From: Epiperipatus broadwayi
Lineage: Eukaryota > Onychophora > Udeonychophora > Euonychophora > Peripatidae
DNA: 64,000 bases
Reading direction: 5' to 3'
NCBI GenBank assembly: GCA_028023455.1
Contig: JAQFVV010006707.1
Location: 1 to 64,000 of the forward strand
The stretch's first letter is position 1; each line of letters begins with the position of its first letter. Below are positions 1 to 16,239 of this stretch, piece by piece. The notes under the pieces were generated by a model. It did no database searches and was not told where the DNA came from. It worked only from the letters and a program-made list of their open reading frames with translations. The translations under genes and the position numbers were made by a program.

Positions 1-3000
1 TATGATTTTAATTTTGTTTATAACACCTTTTTAAAAATAATTAAAAGTAATTACAGTAATTTTTGATGTGAAGTTTGTTTCAGCTGATGTTTGAGAGAGA
101 CATTAATGTAGAATGATAATAGTATATGATTTGGAAACTAATATAAGCTATACCATTAATAAATTTAATAAATAAACAGTTTGCTGTGCCTAAAGACAAG
201 TTAAAATTAAATGAATATATTTGCCGCTGATAGTAAATTATATTTTTATAAATGAAAATGACAAAAGATTAATATTTGATCTTAATAATATCGAATTATT
301 ATTTTAAAAATTTATTATAAAGATAAATAATATTTTTAAATACATTTCTTAAAATGTAATATTGTTGATAATACTGGGCTTACAAAAACGATATTATAGA
401 ATTATTGTAATTTATTACGAATAAAAAGACATGAAATATTAAACTGACTTTGTATCATTAGCTCACTATGTGAATTAAAAAGAATAACGTAGTATAATAT
501 ATCGTAAAATACAATACATCAGTAAATGATAACACACCTTTCCTTTTCAAATAATAATGATAACATGTCACATTATTTTTTAATTGTACTACACCACGAA
601 CACCTGAATGGATTGTTGAAACACAAGATTGATAAATTCCAATTTAATATAAAATGATAATAAGACATTAATCACAGTTCACAGATTGAATAATAAACTG
701 ATTGATCATTGATGTTGATGCTGAAATAATTTTTATCAGATTAGTGAGAAATACTTTATGAAGAAGCATTGTAAATACTTACAATAAATATATAGATAAT
801 ATAAATATTGTTAATTATAAAAGACCACTGACACCTGGTAAATTGGAGATTTAATAAGTAAAGAAATACCTGTATAAAAGTTATTATATTATTAGAGTCT
901 AAACGCTGGTCGTATATAAGACTTTAAAAGTAAGCTTACCTCAAGATCTGTTACGGAATGCGCAAATCAAATCTACATGGATATCCAAATCAATTAAAAA
1001 TAATTAAATCAGAAACTTTGTAAATTATGGACTAATTCTAAAAATAATAACTTTTAAATAATATTTTTTTTTTTTAAAAGAAGTGAACCTGGATCCATAA
1101 ACTATTTTAATTTTATTTTTGTTTTCTGATGGAACTGACTTTTATTTTTATTTATTTTTTTTTAAAAAAAAGAACGTTTTCATTTTTGTCATAAAAACTT
1201 TTAAAGAACACGTGATGTACCGGAAAAGGAAGTAATGTTTAGTGAAAACTTGTGCCTAGGAAAAAGAACAATGATAACTGGATGAAAACACCGTTGGATG
1301 TTATGTAATATTTTTATTTATTAACTAACATAAATATTTCATTAATTATTGATTTATTAAAGATAGGAAAGGTACATTTTACATTTTTTTAAAATAATAA
1401 CTAAATACTAATATAACTTTTATTTGCATAAAGTTTATTTTATAATTATACAACACGTAATATTTTAAAGAATAATTGTTGAGTGTAAATGTGAAATTAT
1501 TTTGTAAAACTGGAATCTTGGAGGACATCATGTGACGGACTGGACATTGAAGTATTATTTATGGTAAAAATTGTGTAATAATAATAATAATTTGATGTAT
1601 TTACTATGTTTTCTTTAGATCAATCAAATGTTATATGATTATTGAATGGATGTATTAATGTTTAAATAATATACACGCACAAGATTAATAATAGCAGTTT
1701 TTATTTTAATATGCATATTTTAAATTGATGATATAAATTTAGTACAATGTAATATGAGAACCTAGAAATAATTATATGATTCTTTCGTGAATAAATTTTA
1801 ATGTTTTCTGTTACAATATTAGGAATTAGATTTTATTAGCGTAAGTTATTTATTTTTTTCTTTTAAAGTTAGTAAGAAGTATATAAAGTCTATATTTTAT
1901 TTTATTTTATTTTTATTAGATGAGTTACGTTAATTTTACATAGAAATTTATATTTTTGATTGAAGGCTTATTGTAAATAGATGATGAAGTATAGGAGAGT
2001 TTGGATCGTTATTATTTTTTGTTTTTAAAATTAGTCATTTGTTTTACTGAAATTAAATAGGGTTAAAATGACTTTTGTAGGTAGTAGTTTTATAAAGGAA
2101 TAGGAATTATAAGTAAAGAAAAGTAATGATTTAAAATGGCAAAGAATCATAGAATTTTGTTTAACATTGTACTTTATAAAAGTTGAAATTATTGAATAAT
2201 TTTAAAATATTATTTTTAAAAAATACATATACGTATTGCATATTTTAATAAGACATGTAGTATGACATTGTATCGGAATGAGATAAACAGTGATGGTTAA
2301 TAATTGTTATTATACTACAAAGTTATATCAGTTGATACATTAATTAATATTTGAGTCATACTGATAATAAATGTAATACAGCCTTATACATTATAATATA
2401 AATAACAGTAGGACTTATGTGAAATAGCATTTTTAATTATTAAAGTTTGTTTATTTACATACATGCTACATGAATGATACCTTACATAAAATCTTTTCTT
2501 ATATTAATTGATAACAAGTACTGTTTATGTAAATTAAAGTCATAAACTTAATTGAATTTTATTAATAAAACATTCTCTGAAATGTATAAATTATCTACTT
2601 ATAGTTATGGAAATAATAACAGTGTAAAAATCTTGTATTATTATTTCTCTTATTTTTTTTTATTATTTATTTTCTTTAGTTCCATTTAAATGTAAATAGT
2701 GTAAATAAATTATTTGTTAAAGTTAATGTAAATAAATTTGTTAAGTTGTTTAAAAGATGTGTTGAATTCATTATTTTGCACCACGGCATTTGACAACAGA
2801 TAATTTGAATGTACATAATATTTGCACAATATGAGTTTATTATTTTATTATTTGAGAAAGAAACATAATATTTTCTTAATATAATTTATAGAAATTGATT
2901 GACATTAACATATGATATTATAATGGTCATCAAATAATTATAATGCACAATATAAAAGTATAAGATTATTTATTGCCACAAATTGTTGAATTATAAGATT

Positions 3001-3146
3001 TTGGTTTATTTTAAAATTAAGATACTATATGGAAATGAAAGACATGTATATGATTTACTTATTTTCTTAATGATTAAAAGTATAATCCAATAGATAAGAC
3101 TAAGATATACCCTAAAGATTATTATTGTTAGTGATTATTATTAGAA
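1..3146. other. AT-rich non-coding stretch
   Basis: No open frame of useful length and no recognisable domain on either strand. The stretch is very AT-rich, with short A/T runs and TTTATT-type simple sequence. I see no gene, RNA or mobile element here. Confidence 0.6.
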
Positions 3147-3648
3147 TAAGTTAGGTGTATTTAGGTTTGATATTAAATCCCTTATCATTCCTATCTACAT
3201 GAATTATTATTACTTTAAGATAATTAGAAGAACCTGAGATCATTTAATTATATTTCCTTAACAAAAGATTGAGATTTATTTATCTATTATTATTAAAGAT
3301 AGTTCATTTATAAAAGCCATAGGAATGCTGTAGAGTTAGTAATAAGATAATAAGGAGGTAATAGTATTCTTATGCCATTGAGACAATGTCTTGGAAAGAC
3401 ATTGATTCAATGTAAATCTGATTACCAATTGTAACTTCACTTCACAGTCTCATGATTTTAATTAAATATTTATTTAATTAGTATATAATATTGAACTATA
3501 TTAATTTTTGATAAGTTTGTAATAAATCTGATAAGTTATAATATTATAAAAATATATTAAAGATAGTTGTACATATTTTAGCCGAGCATAATAATTTGAT
3601 TGAGCTAGTCATATTTTTAAATTATATCATATATTGAGAAGTGAGGGT

Positions 3649-3651
<3 letters not shown>
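3147..3651 (+). repeat. Family E dispersed repeat, copy 1, ending in (TA)n
   Basis: About 505 bp that matches 19551-20060 in the same orientation. Shared landmarks, in order, are TTAGGTGTA, ATTAAATCCCTTAT (ATAAAATCCCTTAT in the other copy), AGTATTCTTATGCCATTGAG, CTTCACTTCA...GTCTCATGATT, ATTTTAGCCGA, GAGCTAGTC, and the end GAAGTGAGGGTACAA followed directly by a TA tract. The common right end fused to a microsatellite suggests a retroposed or targeted element. I see no open frame, no clear tRNA promoter and no terminal inverted repeat. The family is not one I recognise. Confidence 0.6.

Positions 3652-3701
<50 letters not shown>
3652..3701. repeat. (TA)n microsatellite
   Basis: About 25 uninterrupted TA units directly after the end of family E copy 1. 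Confidence 0.95.
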
Positions 3702-3704
<3 letters not shown>

Positions 3705-5997
3705 AACTAAAATAAAAGTATTAGAAGAATTAAGATTCAAATATTACCGATCCTTTGTTTTGTGCTTTGGCACTCCTCAGAGAGGGGTCGGGCTAGGTTC
3801 AGACACTAGATCTAGTGGCGCCCTGTTAGACCATATTCACTTGTTATTTATTTAAATATACACTTGACATCAAACCAAGAGATGAAAGTGAATGAAATCT
3901 ACTGTCGGTATAATGAGATATTTTATTGAGTTACCAGTGTACTCACCCACTTGATGTTATTTCCTGAGTTATAACAGTTTATTCTTAATAGTTGTTTATA
4001 GTTTCTACTTGTTTATTGATGATAAAATGCCTGCCTAACTAGGGTTTGAAATAGGCCAGACACCTTAAATGACTAGTCTCCAGGCATTATTGTTTCTAAT
4101 TATTGATATTGGGATGTCTTGAGAAATCTAATTATAGAAATATGTTTAATTTATTCCTACTCATCATTTTAATATTTATTTACTATTATAGCTACTATCC
4201 AGGTATAAAATGGTAATATTTATATTGGAATTCTTTTGATTTAACCATTTATTTAGTTACTATATATATATATGCATGAGCTTGAGCTACTAGCACATAT
4301 ATAACATCCTGATAGACTGATCAAAAGTGTTTGTCTTTTGGTCAGTAAATAATTTTTGTGTTATTGGTTATCTTCAGTCTGACAAAATTATCTCATAAGT
4401 TGCTACACTTTAACATAGCTTGGTTGTAATTTTAACTTAATAAATATAACAGAGTTTCCACTTAATAATTAATTTATGTTTAATTTATACTATTAAAAAT
4501 ATTAAATTTATATGTATATACTTCATTTGCATCTAAAATATTTAGTTAAAAAATTGCTAAATGTTTCTACTAATCCTTTCTATCATAAACTTATGTATCA
4601 ATCACATTAGAATAATAATGTTGATCTTTTACAATTATTTGAGTTATAAAAATGCTTTATTCATTTAAGACAATATTACATTATTAAATAATCTGAAAAG
4701 TTAAAGTTAACTTCAAAAGTTTTTATAATATTTGACACCATAATGACCGTAATGGTGTAGTTTTTCTTTAAGCATTTAACAAAATATGGACAATGAAAAA
4801 AGTTTTACATTCAAAACCATTTTGATTAATAATATACACTACCAATCTTTCTTAAAACTTAGCAATTCATACATTTACCAGGAGTGCTATATTAACATAC
4901 AGATCAGTAAAAAAACTTTCCATTTTATTATGACTAAATTATATTTATGTCTTCCATTAACTGATCAACTTTTTAATATATCTATCTTTAAAGATCTTTT
5001 TACATTTTTGTTTTTCTCATCTGTCATATTCATCTATATATTGAGATAATATTTTCTGCCATTCCATGTGCATATAAGTGTACATATATTTTATTTTAAT
5101 AAAAGTGTCCATAGTTATAAAAATAATTTATATCAAATATACTATCTTAAAAATCAGTTTTATTTTTATCTCAAAGAAATCAGGATTTTTTTGCTATAAT
5201 TGTCTTTTAATTTATTTAAATTAGATCTTGAGATATGTTTTCATTAAAAGCTTTTTTTCTGCAATTCTTGGAAAAATGAGGATTGATGGGAAATTAGAGA
5301 TTTTTGTAATTAACTCTATTCTTGAAACTTGAAATACAAAAAGTATTTGAAATTAAAAATTTTTCTAGAGTCTATCTACTGTGCTAATTAATAAAAAACC
5401 TTTTCATTAATTCAAAATGCAGCAAGAATAAAAGGGCAAACACTAACCCACAAAGTGTCCTGTTTGCCAAAAAATGTATAAATTGTATTTTATTTTGTTT
5501 AAAAATCCAGAACATTTGCTTAAAAGTGTTATTAACCAGCACCTTGAAAATGTTCTCCAACTAGAGAACATCAAAAACATTATTCTTGGGGAGAAACTTC
5601 TCACAGCCACACCTAGAGCCATCCAAGTAATTCATAATCATGGAAAAAATGAAATCATCCAGCTAACTGGGGGCTATGTCAGAAGCCAGTGGACAAAAAC
5701 AAAGGATTAAAATCATGTATGGATAGTATCTACTTGGTGAAAGTGAAACAGCTGATCGATCAGGGTAAATATGAATTGTTACTTAATGAACTTTTATTCT
5801 AATTAGCATGATGGAATTCTAGACTCCAGTAACTGATTCAGTTGTACAATAAAAGTTTCAACAATAGAATGTGGGATTTTAATATGTATTTTTCATGTTA
5901 TTTTTGGTTGAATTAAAAGGGGGGTATATCATTATTTTACTTACTTTTATTAATTAAACTTATTAAATAATTTTACTTTTGGGAAATGTATGTAATC
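3702..5997. other. Non-coding stretch with a small GC-rich patch
   Basis: At 3755-3830 there is a GC-rich patch that contains GAGGGGTCGGGCTAGG and GTGGCGCCCTG. It stands out from its surroundings and may be a fragment of a retroelement; TGGCGCC resembles tRNA primer-binding sequences, but no LTR is visible. At 5420-5710 a moderately balanced open stretch of 78 codons has no recognisable domain. Nothing else is supportable. Confidence 0.4.
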
Positions 5998-6112
5998 AAG
6001 CACAAGTGCGTGTGCGGCGCAACTGCTCCCAAAAGCTGTTAATAATACAAATAGCTAACTAAAAATATTAACAGCTTTTGGGAGCAGTTGCGCCGCACAC
6101 GCACTTGTGCTT
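5998..6112. repeat. GC-rich perfect hairpin, possible MITE
   Basis: Arms 5998-6044 and 6066-6112 are perfect 47-bp inverted repeats around a 21-nt AT loop. The arms are rich in GC (they include GCGTGTGCGGCGCAACTG) in a strongly AT-rich setting. The 14-bp TTAATTAAACTTAT occurs at 5950-5963 and again at 6111-6124; this might be a duplicated flank but could be chance in AT-rich DNA. It may be a foldback element. No ribozyme core is visible. Confidence 0.8.
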
Positions 6113-6951
6113 AATTAAACTTATGTATAATTTTAATTTATTTTATTATGTTCAATGTTTGTACAGTTCAGCATCCCAAAACAGTTAACTGCTTGATATT
6201 GAAAGACAAACAGGGGTGGGGTTAAATATCAGTTAAGAATTCCCTCATAAGCAAACCCTGGAAACTTATGCAGAATCAGGAGTATGTAAAGAGATGCCTG
6301 ATGGTTGAAAGCAAAAAATGGACACTTATGCCATCCATTAAAGATAGAATATAAACATTTAGTGTGAAATATAAAGGTTTTGACAGGTGCACAATACTAC
6401 CTACTATTATTAGTAACTCATCTTAAAGTTGACACCTATTTGGGCAGGTTTTTAGAATAAGCTTGGGAAGCTGTCATTCATAGAATTTGTGTGATGCATG
6501 TTCCCTCCAGAAAAAAAGATATAAAACATTTAATAATTGACTGTATTAAAATGGTAATGAAGGGAATTAGTACACATGCTTGTATTTTGTCTTAAATTTT
6601 GTTCAAGTTAGTTTTGAGTACTTTGAAAGGAAATTGGGAAAGCAGCTAGTATTGAAAAGAAATAAAACAAAGATTTAAAACCATACTTAAGTGCCTTTGT
6701 ATTTGATTCAATTATAATGTTAGCAACTCTGTCCACTTGTAAGAACATTAAGTATAATTAGTAGACTCTGCATAAGATGACACCTCAAAATTTATGATGT
6801 GATCACAATACAAAAATAAATTAACATTATGGTCATTGAAGAATCTTTGTGATGTAGTGCTGGACAACATGCCTAGTTGTACCCTCATGCCAGTCACCAT
6901 AATTTGAGTAATCTTTTTAATTTTGCAGATAGAATAAAGACTTGTAGTATC

Positions 6952-6954
<3 letters not shown>
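6113..6954. other. Non-coding stretch, no feature assigned
   Basis: Slightly less AT-rich around 6170-6500 (for example GGGGTGGGG), which may be decayed mobile-element sequence. No frame, motif or repeat partner in the window could be supported. Confidence 0.4.

Positions 6955-6999
<45 letters not shown>
6955..6999. repeat. (TA)n microsatellite
   Basis: About 22 TA units. Confidence 0.95.
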
Positions 7000-7002
<3 letters not shown>

Positions 7003-7068
7003 CTCAAGGCTAAATGGGTTGGTAAGCAATCATTATAAACCAGTCAACATGTAGACAATCACAATAAT

Positions 7069-10442
<3,374 letters not shown>

Positions 10443-13400
10443 TATAGAAATTTATATTAAATTAAAAATGACAATAATCAATATATATATATATATATAT
10501 ATAGTGATCTTCTTAAAAGGCACAAGAAACAAACTTTAATTAAATCATACTATGTCAGTGGTGAATAACTGCATTTAACTAAAAAAGTGAAATAGCACTA
10601 AATTTTAAAAAAAATTATGTTGATGGTCTAAAACTTTATGTGAGAGTTTCTTTTGGATGTTAGTTGGGAGTCTTATAAGCATTTAGTAATTATTATTGTA
10701 TTTGATGAAATATTTAAAAGTAGAAAAAGGAGTGGATTATTACAGGAGTTGTTAATGTGTAAATTATGTTGATGCAAATTTGTTTTATTTATTTGTAGAA
10801 TAGTGGTTGGTATTTGTTTAAATGGTTTTCTGATCTGTTTATTCACTGGCACATCCATTCATGTATAAGTAGTATAATAAGCAACATATGTTTAACCAAT
10901 AGCCACATAAGTTATATTTTAGTCAGGATAATCTAGTATTCATATAGCAGCATATGTATGTGCATGTATGTCTGTATCACCTTCCAATTTCATTTTTATA
11001 TTTAATTCCAGTACATAATTTTACATTTTACAATAAAACATTTAAAATTACAGCAAATATTTCTGATAACAGGTGCAAGGATATTTTGAGTGATTAATGG
11101 ATCTCTGAATTAGTGAATTATTTGACAAACTAAATTGTGTTATCTACTACTTTATTTAATGGCTAATTAATGCTTATTTATTTTGAAAATATAAAAATTA
11201 ATTTTATTGATTTATTTGGTTTGATTTAATTTAGAAAATCAAAATGATTTTTTTTTCTCAAGAAAAGATTTCTTAAATAGTTATTGCTTAATTATCTGAA
11301 TGCAAAGGGTGAACCTAATCTTTGGAAAACAGGGTGACCTCTTGACTGATGGAAAGGAGATGTATTTAGGAGATAGTCAGTAATAAAATATATTCTGCTT
11401 TTACCACGTCTTCTATGTACATGGTTTTTTCTTTTTTAATCTCTTCCAGGAATCCAGTCAGTTAAACTCCAAAGTGTAAATTTTTAAACATTATTATTTT
11501 ATAAAATTCAGTATGGGAATTTTAGCTACCAGACAGCTGTAAGAAAGAATGTCAGGCTAATTTATTTACAAGGTATATTTTATTCATTCTCCACTCAGTT
11601 AAATTTCAAAATAACACTATTGTTTGAAATGTATTTATATACTTATAAATTAAATCTACTTTGTGTGCCTATGTTTTCTATTATTAAGGAGAAAATGAAA
11701 TTGTGTGAACTTATAATCTTTTAAGGAAATTTATGCAGGACTGTTTAACAAAACCTATCATAGACTCTCAGTTTGAATTCTCTTATACTTATATAAAAGT
11801 TAAGTTAAAATGTGAGGATATGCATATAATTTATTGTGCTATATTTTAAACTACTACATGATAATAATTCTGCTCATTATTCATGTTTAGAATATATTTT
11901 ATTAAAGTGAATATGTGGCTCACAAAAAATTGACCAATAATTAGTATTTATTTAATATGTACCTGACTTAAGTCAAGTAAAAGGACATTAATATTATATG
12001 TTTTTTGTTCTTTTTGGTATGTAAACATATTATAAAGAAAATATTGTTATCTAAGGAATTGCAGATTTTTCTGTGAACAATTAGCAATGGACTAAAATAA
12101 TTATATTTGTGATAACTTATGAAGTTATGAGAAGCTAATGTTCTTTTTGGGAAGCCTGTTAAAATTATTACTAAATTAAAAATTTCCAGAATTAATTAAA
12201 TGATAAACATTAAAAAAATGTGTAGCTGAAACTACCTATCCATTATCTCCATTATTATAAAGAAGTTTATTACTTGCAAGTTATATAAGTGAGTTCAATT
12301 AGTAATTGCTAAGAACATTTGAGATTGCTTAATTAAATTTAAAATTGAAAATGTTTATCCTATATAAATTTACCTTCATGTTTTACTAATAAATACTCAT
12401 CTGGAATCATCCTTGTCTTCGTGTCATTCAGGGGACTTTATATTAAAAAAAACTTTGCAAGTAATTTTTTTTTAAAGTTAAAGAAGAGTAACTATTTTTT
12501 GGTTGTTATTGATGTATCATAGGTAGATAGATTTATTTATTTATTTGCTTATTTATTTTGTACTATTTCCTTGACTTCAAGAATATCTCGGATAGCATAT
12601 TACAAGTTGCAATATGCACGGTAATTGATTATTATTTAAACATAATTTCTTATATATATATATATATTATGTGTTTTATTGAAGGGAGATATTTCTCTAT
12701 TTAATGTTTTAAAGTGAGCAATTGGCTTAGAGGGTAGTAAATGTATGAAAGCTAAATATTATTGTCAGAAATGGTGAAGTCTCATTGACACTAATTATTG
12801 CAATTTAAAAGTTTTAAAAAAGAAAATAGTTAATAGTTTGTTATAAACTAAAAGTTTTATTTTTTGTTTACCATTTACTTTATCATAACATTTGCATACT
12901 ATGTAGTTTGAAATTATTTATACATTCTTATTCATACGTATGTGTGTTTGTCTTATGCAGTTTATTTCAAATACAATTAGTAAATATTCAGTTTTATGAC
13001 TTTGTTTCTCTCTGTCAGTTTTGGATAATGTCGTATGCTAAAAGAATTGAAAAAACTAGGGACCTATCTGTGTGTGCATTTATTTTCCAATGTATAGAGT
13101 AGCTGTGAGAAAGAAAATTATCAGTGATATGTTTTATGTTGATAGGGATTGAGAACAGTCTTCCTTAATATGTCTAAGTATTTGCCATGAGTAAGTATAT
13201 TTCCAGATTAAGTATTTATGCATTGTAGAAATGATATTTTATAAAGTTGAGTAGTGTATTTCCCTTTTATTCTGATGGTGAGACTGAGTTCAACACCAAT
13301 AGTATATCTCAAGGTTAGATGGAAGTCATTATTCATCATTAAATTTATTAGTCAATAAGCTTGTTTATTCCTCATGTGTTTAATTAATTTTTTTTTTTTG

Positions 13401-15839
13401 AATATATCTTTTGATATCATAGAATCATAACCATATGTAATGTAGTTGGTGGTTAAATAAATGGTAAGACTAAATTCTTTATTAATATTTAAACAGAAAT
13501 AGTGTTATATTCATTGGTTGGTTTATGGCATTATCTGTATTATAATGTTTATTTAGTAACTCATAAGCAAAACACCAAGATGTAAATATATTGATTCTAT
13601 CTTAATTGTAGCATAAGATGTGACACACACATAATGCAAATAACCTCGCAGATATGAGAGTATAATACTATTAAATTTATACATCAGGAATTAATTATTT
13701 TAGATTATATCATGTTAGTTTACTACAAGCTTTAAATCATCAAATCATCAGAATAATTATTTTTTTATTTTGAATGTGTGAAAAGTATAGCTGTTTAAAA
13801 GGATTATTTGATTGAATTATTTAAGGTTACTCTCTTGACAGCCAAAGTTATTAATTTGTTTTATACAAATAAATGATAGTGTGATCTCCATAACTTGTAT
13901 ATTTAAACCCAAGATATTTATTTATCCTGTGTTGTTTGCTAATAAAGATGTTAGAGTTAATTAACAGCCTAAATATATTCGAAGTTAGAATATGAAGGCA
14001 TTATTTTATTTGCTTATTCAAATTTTATAGATGTCTAATCAATAAATAATAAAGTGTATAATAAAAAGTGATTTCAAACTCAGATTGGCAAATGTATTTG
14101 TAAATTCAGGAATTAGAATGAATAGTCCCAATGTGAACCAATTATATTTATTTTGATTGCAAATTGTAACTAAATGTTTTATTTATTTATTCAAAACTTT
14201 GTCTCGACTTGTTCTTATATGCATTCGTATTCTAGTTTCCACATTCCATATATCTATTACAACATAAATGCACTACTTTATAAATTTGATAATAAACATA
14301 CTTAAATATGATATTTTCTCATGATCCAAGTATTATGTGAAATACTTTACCATTTGGTAAACTTATGAAGAAGGTTGTATACTCAGTTTATTATTTAGAC
14401 AATGATGTGAGGTTAAAAGATACCCTATTTCTTTCATTATCTAATTGCTAGTCTAGTGAAACATCATTCAACTCATTCCATTATTTTTTATTGTAATAAT
14501 TATAAGTTATTGTATAATAGAATGTCTTTAATTAAATTGTATTAAAGATTCACTGAGATATCATTTTATAGTTCCAACTTAATATTAATTTAGCTATTTA
14601 AATTAAGAAATGCTAGATAGTTGGAGCTGTTTAGTATCATGTTTTTTTTCTGTTAAAGTTATATTGTAGCTAATATAAAAGTGTATTTAGATGATGGAAG
14701 AGAGTAAATTGAAATTATAGTTTATTAGCTTGAATAAATGAAACTTCATTGATTTCTATCATTTGGTTGATAAACAAATGAGGCATATATCCCATTTTAG
14801 TGATCAATTGTATTTCTTCCTTTATTTATTTATATTCTATATGTTCTTAACTTCCTCTTATCCTCCACTGAGTTAAGCTATAGGTCATGAATAAATAGAA
14901 GAGTCTCAATGTTAATTTAAAGCAAAATAAAGTTGTTGATTTATTCTGTTCATTAGTGGAATTGGCACTCCAGTCAGTTGTTCATATGATGTGCAGGATG
15001 AGTGTTGAGTAGGAGGGTTACAATTCATTTAATCTATTTTCTAAAAAAATTTAAACTGAAGATGTATTTTAATTGGTATGATTATTATATTATGTTGACA
15101 ATGTTTTTAAAAACTTAGTTAAAGTAAAATGAGAATATTAAATGCATAAAACTGTACTAATATATTAAAAATAGTTAATTAAAGCTAAATAGTGTAATAT
15201 ATGGTTGGGAAAACTGGCTATAGTAAAATAGTGCATTAATAAGTCTTTTAAATAAGTATTTAAAGCTGCATTTTAAAAGTAATAAACTACAATTAAATAA
15301 ATAGTATATTTTAAAATGAAAATTATACTTAATAATTGTATTATAAAATTATTTATTTAAAAAATGTAATATTTTGTGGGGATGAATGTATTTGGTTTTA
15401 TGGTAACAAAATTATTATTCTAAATTCTGTTATTATATTATTATTCTTTAATATAATATTTTTTGCAATTAAACATTTATTTTGTTACCAGACAGAAAAT
15501 TGATACAGATTTTGTCAGAGTTTTGAGTCATGTGACATGTAAATATTCATACTTGTGTTGCTTACAAGTTTTCCTGTTAATAAAGTTTCAAAATTGTTTT
15601 AAAAACTGTACTATAAAATTGAAAACATTTATTTGGCTATCACAAGATAAAAAATTAGCTATTATAAAATATTTAATTAGGGTTTGAAAATGAATGTAGT
15701 TAATAAAATTAGATTATTTAAAAAATAGATACATTAAAACTAAATGTTGAATAAATTAATAAAATATTATTTTTAAAATGCTATTTTAATAATGTTTGAT
15801 TTGTTTAAATAAAATATAAAATTAGTTTATAATTAAATA
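10443..15839. other. Long AT-rich stretch, no gene seen
   Basis: Contains a short (TA)11 at 10481-10502 and a (TA)7 near 12653. Otherwise it is AT-rich sequence with no convincing open frame, repeat partner or RNA gene. Short frames near 12908 and 15463 are composition-driven and show no domain. Confidence 0.55.
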
Positions 15840-15971
15840 ATGTAACAATTAATATTTGGTTGATGAGTCATCATTTTTATTTTTTAATTTTATTTGTGCA
15901 ATCTTAGTTATATGTAAATTAAATCAACAGCTAAGGTCTAATCAGCCAATCTAATCATCAATTTATTTTGG

Positions 15972-16070
15972 TATAAAAGCAGATGTTCACTTGTTTCTTG
16001 TATGCTTTTTTATCAGTCAATTGGGCTTTAGTCAGTCAAGTGTGTTTTAATCAGTCAATTCAGTGTTATA
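15972..16070 (+). promoter_or_regulatory. TATA-box-like sequence followed by repeated TCAGTCAA motifs
   Basis: TATAAAAG at 15972-15979 is followed by TCAGTCAA-type octamers at about 16013, 16032 and 16052. A 92-codon frame with no recognisable domain starts at 16231. A TATA box with downstream TCAGT, an initiator-like motif, resembles a retroelement promoter. However, the spacing of about 43 bp from the TATA box to the first TCAGT is longer than normal. I treat this as weak evidence. Confidence 0.2.
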
Positions 16071-16239
16071 GTAGCTTTCTTAATAATTTATTACTTGTAA
16101 AAATATTAAAGTATTGGATAGTGTACTAATTGAAATTATTTTTAAAAAAGAGAGTATTGAAAAACAATAAATTTATTCAGTTTAAGTTATGCACTATTGA
16201 AGCTATTAAAAATCCCTATTATGTGTTTTATTGAAACTT

